The notes: a model not told the origin generated them from the letters alone. Numbered from the stretch's first letter, positions 1-6,643 are shown. The stretch is 6,789 bases of DNA from Candidatus Omnitrophota bacterium (GCA_023819365.1 JAMWBP010000030.1:1-6789); one strand, 5' to 3'. Made by a program: numbers and translations.

Positions 1-2
1 CT

Positions 3-101
3 GATAAACAGGTTGTAAGAGATTTTATTAAAAATAAAAAGATACTTGTCCAGGCACGTAATGAAATTGAGAAAAAACTGAATGAACTAAACAAAAAATA
101 G
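3..101 (+). CDS. C-terminal tail of an unidentified protein (5' truncated)
   Basis: An open frame enters from the window edge and gives 32 residues before a TAG stop. The tail is Lys-rich and looks helical, with a run of alternating charged and hydrophobic residues (EIEKKLNELNKK) like an amphipathic or coiled-coil end. The stop lies 15 bp before the next start, in the same direction, so it is probably the upstream member of the same operon. Arsenic-type operons often begin with an ArsR-family repressor whose C-terminus is a short charged helix, which would fit the position. However, no winged-helix residues or metal-binding cysteines fall inside this fragment, so that identity is only a guess from context. 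I am fairly sure it is coding and unsure of the function. Confidence 0.55.
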   Translation, partial: DKQVVRDFIKNKKILVQARNEIEKKLNELNKK

Positions 102-116
102 TGAGGATAGAAGAGA

Positions 117-344
117 ATGAAGATAGAAATACTGGGAACCGGATGTCCAAAATGTAAAGCGCTAACTGCGAATGCAGAAGCAGCCGTAAAGGAACTTGGA
201 ATAGATGCAGAAATAGTAAAGGTGACAGATATAAAGGAGATAATGAGATATAAAATTATGCTAGTACCTGCCCTTGTAATAGATGGTGTTGTAAAAAGTG
301 CAGGAAAGATATTATCAGTGGAAGAGATTAAAAAACTTTTGTAA
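117..344 (+). CDS. Small thioredoxin-fold protein, redox-active disulfide protein 2 family
   Basis: This 75-aa cytoplasmic protein has a complete minimal thioredoxin/glutaredoxin fold. A first strand (KIEILGTG) leads into the active site C10-P-K-C13. The cis-proline loop is at VPA (P51), followed by the strand ALVIDG and a last helix. Length and layout match the TIGR00412 (MTH895/TM_0996-like) family, which lacks a signal peptide and is often encoded beside ArsP-type permeases and arsenic genes. The family is thought to carry out thiol-disulfide exchange, but its physiological partners are poorly defined. The start is supported by GAGGA at 103-107, nine bases upstream. The next gene follows after 14 bp. 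By context it may reduce a permease, a metalloid adduct or an arsenate reductase encoded elsewhere. The family call is firm and the partner is inferred. Confidence 0.9.
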   Translation: MKIEILGTGCPKCKALTANAEAAVKELGIDAEIVKVTDIKEIMRYKIMLVPALVIDGVVKSAGKILSVEEIKKLL

Positions 345-358
345 GATAGGAGGATTTT

Positions 359-841
359 ATGGCACAAAACAAAAAGAAAACAAATTATAAAAAAAAGGTC
401 CCAACAGATAAAATTGTTATAGGTATTATCGTATTTCTTGTTATGCTTATATTTATTGCTAAACAGGGTAAAAACAGTAAAGTAATGAAACAAGCGGAAA
501 GTTCTATCTCTACAGAATCTGTTGTTTCGGAAAGACGCCCGCATTTTGTTGAATTCGGCTCTGAAAGTTGTATCCCCTGCAAGATGATGAAACCCATTAT
601 TGCTGAATTAAAAAAAGAATATTCAGGACAGATGGTTGTAAAGTTTATTGATATATATGAGAACCCCGGGATTGCCGAAAAATATGGCATAAGGGCTATT
701 CCTACACAGATATTTTTTGACGAGGAAGGTAAAGAGATTGCAAGGCATATAGGATTTTTCCCAAAAGATGATATACTCGCACAGTGGAAATCCCTTGGAT
801 ACGAGTTTAAGAAAAAAGAAAATCCTGATAATAACAAATAA
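359..841 (+). CDS. Membrane-anchored thioredoxin
   Basis: This is a 160-aa protein with three parts. Residues 1-18 are very Lys-rich, about 19-34 form one transmembrane helix (IVIGIIVFLVMLIFIA), and about 61-150 form a thioredoxin domain. The active site is C71-I-P-C74, and the cis-proline is P115 in AIPT. The charge distribution (positive N-terminus inside) predicts an uncleaved signal anchor with the thioredoxin domain on the outer face of the cytoplasmic membrane. That suits a substrate of the CcdA-like protein encoded 2 bp downstream, as in CcdA-ResA or DsbD systems. A strong AGGAGG at 348-353, five bases before ATG, fixes the start. The last dozen residues are Lys/Asn-rich and probably disordered. 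It likely keeps extracytoplasmic cysteines reduced, possibly including those of metal-transport proteins made by this operon. Family and topology are well supported; the target is inferred. Confidence 0.9.
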   Translation: MAQNKKKTNYKKKVPTDKIVIGIIVFLVMLIFIAKQGKNSKVMKQAESSISTESVVSERRPHFVEFGSESCIPCKMMKPIIAELKKEYSGQMVVKFIDIYENPGIAEKYGIRAIPTQIFFDEEGKEIARHIGFFPKDDILAQWKSLGYEFKKKENPDNNK

Positions 842-843
842 AT

Positions 844-1545
844 ATGCAAAACATTTTTGCTTTTTTAACCCGGGCAGTTGAAGGAAACCCTTTAATATCT
901 ATTGTTGCATCTTTTTTATGGGGTATATTAAGCATTATTTTAAGTCCCTGCCATCTTGTGAGCATCCCGCTTATTGTGGGTTTTATAACACAACAGGGAG
1001 TGAGTTCCACCAATAAGGCACTCAAACTTTCCCTTATATTCTCCCTCGGCATATTCCTTACTATTGCCATAGTAGGTATTATCACCTCATTTTTAGGGAG
1101 GATGGTAGGAGATATTGGCAAATTAGGTAATTATATAGTTGCTTCTGTTTTATTAATATTAGGACTTTATTTGCTTGAACTTATAAAAATCCCTGGATTT
1201 AAAGGAATAAATCAGCCGGTATTAAAACAAAAAAGTGATATATTTACTGCTTTCTTGCTCGGGCTTATATTTGGTATTGCTATTGGTCCCTGCACCTTTG
1301 CTTATATGGCACCTATACTGGCTATTATTTTTAAGGTTTCTGGAACACAATTCTTATATGGAATATTACTTATCCTGATATATGCAGCAGGCCACTGTTC
1401 TGTTAGTGTAATTGCTGGAACTTCTGTTGAATTTGTGGAAAAATGTGTTAAAATGAATGAAAGAAGCATGGTTGGTGGAATAATTAAGAAAATCTGCGGT
1501 TTACTTGTCATTCTGGCAGGTCTATATATGTTCTGGAGTGTATAA
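844..1545 (+). CDS. CcdA/DsbD-type transmembrane thiol electron transporter
   Basis: This 233-aa integral membrane protein has about six helices (roughly 18-50, 61-84, 96-115, 134-163, 168-194, 208-232). The two hallmark cysteines of the CcdA/DsbD-beta family are present in pseudo-repeated motifs: SPC (C36) with a following Pro in the first helix, and GPC (C150) in the fourth. A third Cys lies in the GHC motif (C185). The family passes reducing equivalents from cytoplasmic thioredoxin through this cysteine pair to an extracytoplasmic thioredoxin-like partner. The obvious partner is the anchored thioredoxin encoded 2 bp upstream. No Shine-Dalgarno site is visible before the ATG, so translation is probably coupled to the upstream stop. 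No cytochrome c assembly genes are present, so a role in metal or thiol homeostasis is more likely here than haem ligation, though that is inference. Confidence 0.88.
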   Translation: MQNIFAFLTRAVEGNPLISIVASFLWGILSIILSPCHLVSIPLIVGFITQQGVSSTNKALKLSLIFSLGIFLTIAIVGIITSFLGRMVGDIGKLGNYIVASVLLILGLYLLELIKIPGFKGINQPVLKQKSDIFTAFLLGLIFGIAIGPCTFAYMAPILAIIFKVSGTQFLYGILLILIYAAGHCSVSVIAGTSVEFVEKCVKMNERSMVGGIIKKICGLLVILAGLYMFWSV

Positions 1546-1585
1546 TATTTACTAAGGATGGTAAAATACCAGCCAAGGAGGAAAA

Positions 1586-2452
1586 ATGTTTGAGAAGGTA
1601 CTTGTGGCGACTGACCTATCTTCTGCTTCTGAAGTTATTGTGAATTATATCGGGGAACTTCGCAAGGTAGGAACAAAGGAATGTGTACTTGTCCAGTGTA
1701 TAAAGGCAAGGGAAGCGGCTTCTTATCTTATTGCTCAGGATGCAGAAATTCTTAAGTCCGCTATGGAAAAACAGAAAGAGACCCTTGAAAAACAGGGATT
1801 TACTGTAACTGTGGAGATAGCAGTTGGCACAGTCCATACAGAAGTTAACAGGATAGTAAAGGAACAGAACTGCTCTTTAATAGTGATTGGTTCTCACGGA
1901 CATTCTCTCGCAGGAGAAATTTTCCTTGGTGGGGTTGCCACTAATATCATACATAATGCAGTTAAGCCGGTCCTTATTATGCGGCTCAAGAAGGATAAAA
2001 AAGGGGCCTGCCTGCAATGTGAAAGCTGGAATATAAATAGGCATATACTCTTCCCAACCGACTTTTCACAGAATGCTGACCTTGCATTTACCTTTCTTGA
2101 AGAATTGGCAAAGACAGGTACAGAAAAGATTACCTTATTGCATGTTCAGGATAACTCAAAAATCAGTCCACACCTTGACTATAAACTTGAGGAGTTCAAT
2201 AGAATAGACAGAGAACGACTGGAAAAGATGAGGTCTAAACTTAAAGATGTAAAGGATGTAGATATAGAAGTAGTTTATGGTATCCCTGTCTTAGAAATAC
2301 TTAAAATAATAAAGGAAAAAAATATAAGTCAGGTATTAATGGGTAGTCAGGGAAGAGGTTTTGTTTATGATATATTTGTTGGCAGTGTAAGTTATCAGAT
2401 AGCAAGAATGTCTCCTGTTCCTGTTCTTCTTATACCTATGAAAAGAGAATAA
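1586..2452 (+). CDS. Tandem universal stress protein (two UspA domains)
   Basis: This 288-aa soluble protein has two Usp domains (about 1-134 and 151-288), each opening with the family strand and Asp (ATD, D10; FPTD, D159). Domain 2 has the complete nucleotide-binding signature G-x2-G-x9-G-S (G253, G256, G266, S267), followed by the PVPVLLIP strand. In domain 1 the same motif (G102, G105, G115) has Gly116 where Ser/Thr is usual, so ATP binding there may be weakened. The linker contains a CxxC pair (C142-L-Q-C145) that is not part of the family signature. Usp proteins are cytoplasmic ATP-binding or signalling proteins with diverse stress roles. A strong AAGGAGG at 1575-1581 fixes the start, after a 40-bp gap from the CcdA-like gene. 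The next gene follows 5 bp after the stop, which places it inside the transport operon. The family is certain; its function here is unknown. Confidence 0.93.
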   Translation: MFEKVLVATDLSSASEVIVNYIGELRKVGTKECVLVQCIKAREAASYLIAQDAEILKSAMEKQKETLEKQGFTVTVEIAVGTVHTEVNRIVKEQNCSLIVIGSHGHSLAGEIFLGGVATNIIHNAVKPVLIMRLKKDKKGACLQCESWNINRHILFPTDFSQNADLAFTFLEELAKTGTEKITLLHVQDNSKISPHLDYKLEEFNRIDRERLEKMRSKLKDVKDVDIEVVYGIPVLEILKIIKEKNISQVLMGSQGRGFVYDIFVGSVSYQIARMSPVPVLLIPMKRE

Positions 2453-2457
2453 TAAAT

Positions 2458-3687
2458 ATGTTTATCCGATTTTTAACTGATACAATCCATCTCTTTAATG
2501 AGATGAGTCCTTATCTGCTCTTTGGGTTTTTGATTGCAGGGATATTGAAGATTTTAATTCCTAAAGAGCGGATTTATTACCACCTTTCTCCTTCAAGTTT
2601 TTTATCCATTTTCAAAGCCACACTAATTGGCGTCCCATTGCCACTTTGTTCCTGCAGTGTCATCCCTGTTGCGACCCATATAAAAAAACAAGGAGCGAGT
2701 GACGGTGCAACAGTTTCTTTTTTGATATCTACCCCAACCACAGGTGTTGACTCAATTCTTGCCACATATTCTCTCCTTGGATGGGTATTTGCAATTATAA
2801 GACCTGTCTGTGCTGTCTTTTCAGGCCTTTTTGCCGGGACGATTGTAAATAAATTTAGCAACAAGAAGAAAATCTATGAAAGTAAAAACAATTATGCCTG
2901 TAATATCTGTGAAAAAGAAGAGATACATACACATTCTATATATGAAAAAGTAAAGGGCACATTCAGATATGGTTTTGTTGAACTGGTTGAAGACACAGGA
3001 AAGTGGATTCTGTTAGGTATAATAATTGGTGGAATAATCTCTACATTTGCCCCGGAAGATATTATATCAAAATATCTTGGAAGTCAGTCATACTCTTATC
3101 CACTAATGCTGCTTATTGGTATTCCGCTTTATGTGTGTGCAACTGGCTCTATTCCAATAGCTGCCTCCCTTATAGCAAAAGGTATGTCTCCTGGTGCAGG
3201 TCTTATATTCCTTTTTACAGGTCCAGCAACAAATTCAGCAACACTTATGTTTGTTTTAGGTAAACTTGGTAAAAGGAATTTCTTTATTTATCTGCTTTCA
3301 ATAATCTTGTGGGCAGTTGTCTTTGGTTTAGTAATTGACTATCTCTGGATATTTCAATCAGGTGGTATGATACACATTCATCAAAGTAAACTCTTACCTC
3401 CATTGTTAAAAATTATATCATCCATCCTGCTTCTGACTTTGATACTCAGGACCTTCCATATTAAAAAAAAGGGGAGAAATATGAATACCTTCAGTGTGCC
3501 AGATATGAAGTGTACCCATTGTGAGAAAACGATAAAACAAGCATTCAGTAAGGAAGGGATAGATATTGTTGTAAGTTTGAGAAAAAAAAGTATATATGTT
3601 CCTGAAAGAATAGATGCGAAAAAGGTTGCAGAAATAGTAGAAAAAACAGGATATACTCTATCTAGTAGAAAGGAGAAAGATGTCTGA
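2458..3687 (+). CDS. ArsP/SO_0444-type metal(loid) permease fused to a C-terminal HMA domain
   Basis: This is a 409-aa membrane protein. The permease part (about 1-335; PF03773-type, formerly DUF318) has eight or nine helices. Its diagnostic segment [11 protein letters not shown] carries C64 and C66, and STPTTGVDS (91-99) and TGPATNSAT (254-262) are further conserved motifs. A hydrophilic loop holds C148-N-I-C151, H157 and H159, a probable soft-metal site. Residues 342-409 form a heavy-metal-associated domain with the motif M350-K-C352-T-H-C355. Relatives export trivalent organoarsenicals (ArsP) or Cu/Zn (SO_0444 family). The Cys/His loop and the HMA domain favour the latter, and the ACR3 neighbour favours arsenic. 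The start has only a weak purine stretch upstream and lies 5 bp after the Usp stop. The 3' end overlaps the ACR3 gene by 8 bp. An in-frame ATG with its own strong RBS precedes the HMA domain. The class is firm and the substrate open. Confidence 0.88.
   Translation: MFIRFLTDTIHLFNEMSPYLLFGFLIAGILKILIPKERIYYHLSPSSFLSIFKATLIGVPLPLCSCSVIPVATHIKKQGASDGATVSFLISTPTTGVDSILATYSLLGWVFAIIRPVCAVFSGLFAGTIVNKFSNKKKIYESKNNYACNICEKEEIHTHSIYEKVKGTFRYGFVELVEDTGKWILLGIIIGGIISTFAPEDIISKYLGSQSYSYPLMLLIGIPLYVCATGSIPIAASLIAKGMSPGAGLIFLFTGPATNSATLMFVLGKLGKRNFFIYLLSIILWAVVFGLVIDYLWIFQSGGMIHIHQSKLLPPLLKIISSILLLTLILRTFHIKKKGRNMNTFSVPDMKCTHCEKTIKQAFSKEGIDIVVSLRKKSIYVPERIDAKKVAEIVEKTGYTLSSRKEKDV
3471..3476 (+). promoter_or_regulatory. 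Internal ribosome binding site before the HMA domain
   Basis: GGGGAG, preceded by a run of A, lies four bases before an in-frame ATG at 3481 inside the permease-HMA gene. It is a far better Shine-Dalgarno match than anything upstream of the gene's own start at 2458. The downstream residues begin exactly where the HMA domain begins. The site is seen directly; its use in the cell is inferred. Part of the purine run also encodes the Lys/Gly/Arg linker (KKKGRN), which could explain it by chance. Confidence 0.45.
3481..3687 (+). CDS. Possible free HMA metallochaperone from an internal start
   Basis: This is an alternative product nested in frame at the end of the permease gene. It would be a 68-aa protein beginning MNTFSVPDM, with the MxCxxC site (C11, C14 in its own numbering) and a complete beta-alpha-beta-beta-alpha-beta-sized HMA fold, the size of a CopZ-type chaperone. 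The ATG has a strong RBS at 3471-3476. If used, the operon would make both a tethered and a soluble metal-binding domain, the soluble one able to deliver Cu(I) or another soft ion to the permease. Alternatively the ATG is just the internal Met of the fusion, or the domain was once a separate gene and the RBS is a relic. The domain is certain; separate translation is a hypothesis. Confidence 0.4.
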   Translation: MNTFSVPDMKCTHCEKTIKQAFSKEGIDIVVSLRKKSIYVPERIDAKKVAEIVEKTGYTLSSRKEKDV

Positions 3688-4846
3688 AAGAAAACTTTCC
3701 TTATTTGAGGGATACCTTACTTTTTGGGTATTTTTATGTATAGCCGGTGGTATTATATTAGGCAGGGTCTACCCTGGGCTTGCAAAATTTTTAGATGGTC
3801 TGGCAATATATGTGAATGATACTCCAGTCATTTCCATTCCCATAGCAATCTGTCTTTTTCTTATGATGTATCCTATTATGGTAAAAATTGACTTTGCAAA
3901 GGTAGTTAAAGCGAGTAAAAGCGGAAAACCAGTAATTCTTACTTTGATAGTAAACTGGGCTATAAAGCCATTCACAATGTATGCTATTGCTTATATTTTC
4001 TTAGGAGTTATATTCAAACACTTTATAGGAATATCTGCTCTGGATTATGTGAAGATGCCGTTTGGACTGGACATTGTGGTTGGCGCAACCTATGGAGAAG
4101 GTACCGTTGTGCTGAAAGATGGGGTCAAGATGCTTGCTATTCCTCTCTGGAGAAGTTATTTTGCAGGAGCAATACTTTTAGGAATCGCTCCCTGTACTGC
4201 TATGGTGCTTGTATGGGGTTATCTCGCAAGAGGAAATGATGGACTTACACTTGTTATGGTAGCAATAAACTCACTCTCAATGTTAATTCTTTATGGTCCT
4301 TTAGGTGGTTTTCTGTTAGGTGTAGGAAAACTTCCTGTTCCCTGGCAGGCAATGCTTCTTTCGGTAAGTATATATGTAGCCTTACCACTTGTAGCAGGAC
4401 ATTTCTCTCGTAGATTAATAATTGAAAAACGTGGAGAGAAATGGTTTAAAGAAAAGTTTCTTCACTTTCTTACTCCGATAACAATGTCTGCCCTTTTATT
4501 AACACTGGTTCTTTTATTTTCTTTTAAGGGCGATGTCATTATTGCCAATCCTTTAACGATAATCTGGATCGCAATACCGCTGTTCATACAGACCAATTTG
4601 ATATTCTGGATTGGATATGGACTGGCAAGAACATTAAAACTTTCTTACGAGGATGCTGCTCCTGCTTCTATGATAGGTGCATCCAATCACTTTGAGGTGG
4701 CTATTGCAACTGCTTCAATGCTTTTTGGACTGGGTTCTGGAGCAGCACTTGCAACAGTGGTTGGTGTACTTATAGAGGTTCCCGTTATGCTGATGCTTGT
4801 AAAGATATGTATAAAAACTAAACACTGGTTTACCTCCGCTGCATAG
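3680..4846 (+). CDS. acr3: ACR3-family arsenite efflux permease
   Basis: This 388-aa ten-helix membrane protein of the ACR3 (BART) family expels As(OH)3, and in some members antimonite, using the proton gradient. Family marks are the [13 protein letters not shown] segment (53-65) in helix 2, the helix-4 motif [13 protein letters not shown] with the conserved Cys172, and SNHFEVAIA with the conserved Glu339 in helix 9. Both residues are known to be essential in characterised ACR3 proteins. It is longer than compact bacterial members because of about 45 residues between helices 3 and 4 (112-158). It has NSL (197-199) where NDL is usual in the relatives I know. AGGAG at 3671-3675 precedes the ATG, which lies 8 bp inside the end of the permease gene, so translation is coupled. 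No arsC lies in the window, so arsenite itself, or arsenate reduced elsewhere, would be the source of substrate. The family call is strong. Confidence 0.93.
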   Translation: MSERKLSLFEGYLTFWVFLCIAGGIILGRVYPGLAKFLDGLAIYVNDTPVISIPIAICLFLMMYPIMVKIDFAKVVKASKSGKPVILTLIVNWAIKPFTMYAIAYIFLGVIFKHFIGISALDYVKMPFGLDIVVGATYGEGTVVLKDGVKMLAIPLWRSYFAGAILLGIAPCTAMVLVWGYLARGNDGLTLVMVAINSLSMLILYGPLGGFLLGVGKLPVPWQAMLLSVSIYVALPLVAGHFSRRLIIEKRGEKWFKEKFLHFLTPITMSALLLTLVLLFSFKGDVIIANPLTIIWIAIPLFIQTNLIFWIGYGLARTLKLSYEDAAPASMIGASNHFEVAIATASMLFGLGSGAALATVVGVLIEVPVMLMLVKICIKTKHWFTSAA

Positions 4847-6098
4847 TCCCGGAATTATCTTTCCTGGAAGGGGTGAAGAACATTAATACGGTTCCTGCAA
4901 GTCCAATAAAAACTGCATAGAGAAATCCCCATCTTGCACCCACAGCCATCCAGAGTAATCCCACTATTGTACTGGAAAAGAAGTCCCCTGCTCCATTCAC
5001 AACCCCTAAGAGCCCGTAGGCAGTACTCGCACTTTCTTCTCCAATATAGTCCCGGACAGCAACCCCTTCTATCGTATCTTCCCATGCGATGAAAATACCT
5101 GAAAGGATAAAACAAAAGATAAACCATTTAACTGATGGAACTCCTATTGCAAACCCAAGAAAGGCAACTACCGCAACGCCATAACCTGTTGCCAGATACC
5201 GTGCCCTTTTAAATCTATTGCTTAAAGCACCTATGGGGTAAGAAGCAATAGCATATACACTATTTCTTAATAGATAAAAAAAAGTCGCATACCTTGCTGC
5301 CTCAAAGATTCCAAGGGTGCCTGCAAGAGATGTACTGGCACGTAGAACCATAAGTGTAGGAGCAAAATCAGCCATCCCAAATATCCCAACAGATAAAAGA
5401 AAAAACCTGAAATCAGAAGGCATCTCCTTAAATGTCTTTGAAAACTTCATTTTCTTATTACCCTGATGATATTTCTCTTTGACAAGTAAAGATATAGAGA
5501 GTACCGATAGAATCCCTGGGATTAGTGTAAGGATAAAAATAAACCTGAAGATACTATCCTGTCCTGTACTTTTCGGCAAAAATGAATTTATAAACCTACC
5601 TATCTCTGTATTTGTAGAAAGATATGTAAGAACAGCAAAGGCAGTAAGAGGACCTGCTATTGCACCTGCTGTATCTAATGCCCTGTGCAGACCAAATGCC
5701 TTTCCTCTATCTTCTTCATCAACTGACTCTGCAAGCATAGCATCTCTAATTGGGCTACGTATACCCCTACCAAGCCAGCCGACCACTCTGCCTATGAGGA
5801 TTAAAGGTAAGGAGAACGCAAATACAAAAATTGTAATTGCTGCGGTTGTCAAAGAATAGCCAGACACAACCCACTTCTTACGATTACTTGTTTTGTCTCC
5901 GATATAGCCAGCAAAAAGTTTAACAAAACTTGAGGCAGCATCTGCTATGCCTTCAATAAAACCAAGAGAAGACGCTGATAGCCCAATCATTTGTATAAAC
6001 TGTGGAAGTATAGATGTAGCCATCTCATGGCAGAAATCACTCAAGAAACTTGTAAGAGAAAAACCTATAAGATTCCTATTAAACCATTTTTTATTCAT
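4830..6098 (-). CDS. Major facilitator superfamily transporter, substrate unknown
   Basis: This 422-aa protein has about twelve helices in two halves separated by a basic cytoplasmic loop (about 207-228). The MFS motif A is clear between helices 2 and 3 ([11 protein letters not shown], 64-74), with a weaker copy in the second half ([11 protein letters not shown], 290-300). Helix 4 and the loop after it carry [16 protein letters not shown] (107-122) and then [11 protein letters not shown] (135-145), typical of a widespread but uncharacterised bacterial MFS group with an N-terminal SDFCHEM-type segment. An unusual acidic segment, WEDTIEG (339-345), lies in the second half and may bind a cation. 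No Shine-Dalgarno site precedes the ATG. It starts 7 bp after the stop of the upstream gene, so translation is probably coupled. It runs towards ACR3, and the two coding ends overlap by 17 bp. It might export a drug or metal-ligand complex, but nothing in the sequence names the substrate. Confidence 0.88.
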   Translation of the reverse strand: MNKKWFNRNLIGFSLTSFLSDFCHEMATSILPQFIQMIGLSASSLGFIEGIADAASSFVKLFAGYIGDKTSNRKKWVVSGYSLTTAAITIFVFAFSLPLILIGRVVGWLGRGIRSPIRDAMLAESVDEEDRGKAFGLHRALDTAGAIAGPLTAFAVLTYLSTNTEIGRFINSFLPKSTGQDSIFRFIFILTLIPGILSVLSISLLVKEKYHQGNKKMKFSKTFKEMPSDFRFFLLSVGIFGMADFAPTLMVLRASTSLAGTLGIFEAARYATFFYLLRNSVYAIASYPIGALSNRFKRARYLATGYGVAVVAFLGFAIGVPSVKWFIFCFILSGIFIAWEDTIEGVAVRDYIGEESASTAYGLLGVVNGAGDFFSSTIVGLLWMAVGARWGFLYAVFIGLAGTVLMFFTPSRKDNSGTMQRR

Positions 6099-6105
6099 TT
6101 TTATA

Positions 6106-6534
6106 TTATTTATGTAAAAAAACTTCTATATTTTTCAGTAAGCGGATAATCCTACTTACGACAGGGTCAAGATATTCTTTGAGAGATGCGGAGACATCTC
6201 CATATCCTTTGAGTCGTTTACTTTCTATTTCACATATCATCTCCCAGAGGGATGAAACCCTGCTTGATATAGAACGCTTTGTTTCATATCTTTTCTTTTT
6301 TATATTCAGGACTGTTGATATATTTTTTATTAACTCTTTTATTTCACCGGTTGTTTTTAATACATTTGATTTTTCTTTCTCGTCCAGATTATTAACCACT
6401 TCATATAAAATACTCTTTCTGCCTTCTGTACTGCATAAGTCATCTATCTCATCTATAACTTCATTGAGGATTAGAAGCACTGAAGATATTGAATTTTTCT
6501 GTGCCACTGTAATTTTAATTTCTTTGCCTTCCAT
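6106..6534 (-). CDS. Hypothetical helical cytoplasmic protein
   Basis: I do not recognise this 142-aa protein. It has no signal peptide and no membrane helix. It has two Cys (C34, C101) far apart in sequence. Almost the whole chain reads as long amphipathic helices rich in Lys, Glu, Ile and Leu (around 14-32, 40-77, 85-106, 114-142), so a helical bundle or coiled-coil dimer is likely. A basic stretch at 78-93 (KKKRYETKRSISSR) could bind nucleic acid or acidic partners, but there is no recognisable helix-turn-helix. The start is supported by GAGGTGA on the - strand (6538-6544), three bases upstream, and by a good promoter before it. It is the first gene of a two-gene unit with the MFS transporter, so it may regulate or assist that transporter. 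Coding potential is good because RBS, promoter and operon spacing agree; function is unknown. Confidence 0.72.
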   Translation of the reverse strand: MEGKEIKITVAQKNSISSVLLILNEVIDEIDDLCSTEGRKSILYEVVNNLDEKEKSNVLKTTGEIKELIKNISTVLNIKKKRYETKRSISSRVSSLWEMICEIESKRLKGYGDVSASLKEYLDPVVSRIIRLLKNIEVFLHK

Positions 6535-6643
6535 ATGTCACCTCTTGTTTTTATCTATTGCCTAAATTATATATCTTCCAGGATGAGTAAGCAAAATAAA
6601 CCTTTTGCCCGGTAGAATGTCTAATATACAGGGAGGAACAAAA
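6535..6643. other. Divergent intergenic region
   Basis: This 109-bp spacer separates the - strand helical-protein/MFS unit from the + strand secreted-protein gene. It holds a clear - strand promoter and a strong + strand RBS (GGGAGGA, 6631-6637). It is the only long non-coding stretch in the window. I could not find a convincing + strand promoter: TTGCCT at 6558-6563 and TTGCCC at 6605-6610 lack a -10 box at suitable spacing. An imperfect 22-bp dyad (6561-6582) overlaps the - strand -10 box. Confidence 0.6.
6566..6594 (-). promoter_or_regulatory. Sigma-70-like promoter for the helical-protein/MFS unit
   Basis: Read on the - strand, a perfect TATAAT (-10, 6571-6566) lies 17 bp from TTGCTT (-35, 6594-6589). 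This gives consensus spacing and a predicted start near 6559, with a leader of about 25 bases to the ATG at 6534. The -35 matches only its first three positions (TTG), so expression may be modest or need help. Based on sequence pattern alone. Confidence 0.5.

Noticed and set aside
385..849. Open frame of 154 codons on the - strand across the anchored thioredoxin gene
   Set aside because: It lies fully opposite a protein with clear CIPC and cis-Pro motifs, has no family features, and is a by-product of the codon use of the real gene.
807..1121. Open frame on the - strand over the start of the CcdA-like gene
   Set aside because: No recognisable domain or good RBS. The + strand frame carries the conserved SPC motif.
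1541..1546. TATAAT before the Usp gene as a -10 box
   Set aside because: The best -35 (TTGTCA at 1505-1510) is 30 bp away and no other -35 has workable spacing. An internal promoter is not supported.
1560..1570. Small palindrome GGTA-AAA-TACC before the Usp RBS
   Set aside because: A 4-bp stem is too short for a terminator and has no T-run.
4851..4864. GGAA...TTCC hairpin near the end of the ACR3 gene as a terminator
   Set aside because: It has only four pairs, no following T-run on either strand, and lies inside the MFS coding sequence.
4855..5127. Second - strand frame of 90 codons inside the MFS gene
   Set aside because: Its composition (many Arg, Cys, Trp) is that of an out-of-frame reading. 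The MFS frame is continuous over the same bases.
5479..5859. Open + strand frame of 126 codons opposite the MFS gene
   Set aside because: It lies antisense to the MFS motif region and has no domain features.
4830..6098. Naming the MFS gene arsJ because it sits beside ACR3
   Set aside because: ArsJ is normally paired with a glyceraldehyde-3-phosphate dehydrogenase gene, which is absent here. The motifs fit a broad uncharacterised MFS group, and it is convergent with, not part of, the arsenic operon.
6179..6565. Open + strand frame of 128 codons opposite the hypothetical helical gene
   Set aside because: This was the nearest contest between strands, but the - strand frame has the promoter, the RBS and 7-bp spacing to the MFS gene. 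The + strand product is a Ser/Phe/Ile-rich shadow with no RBS.
6605..6627. TTGCCC with TAATAT as a promoter for the secreted-protein gene
   Set aside because: The spacing is 11 bp, and a start just after TAATAT would fall in the RBS.
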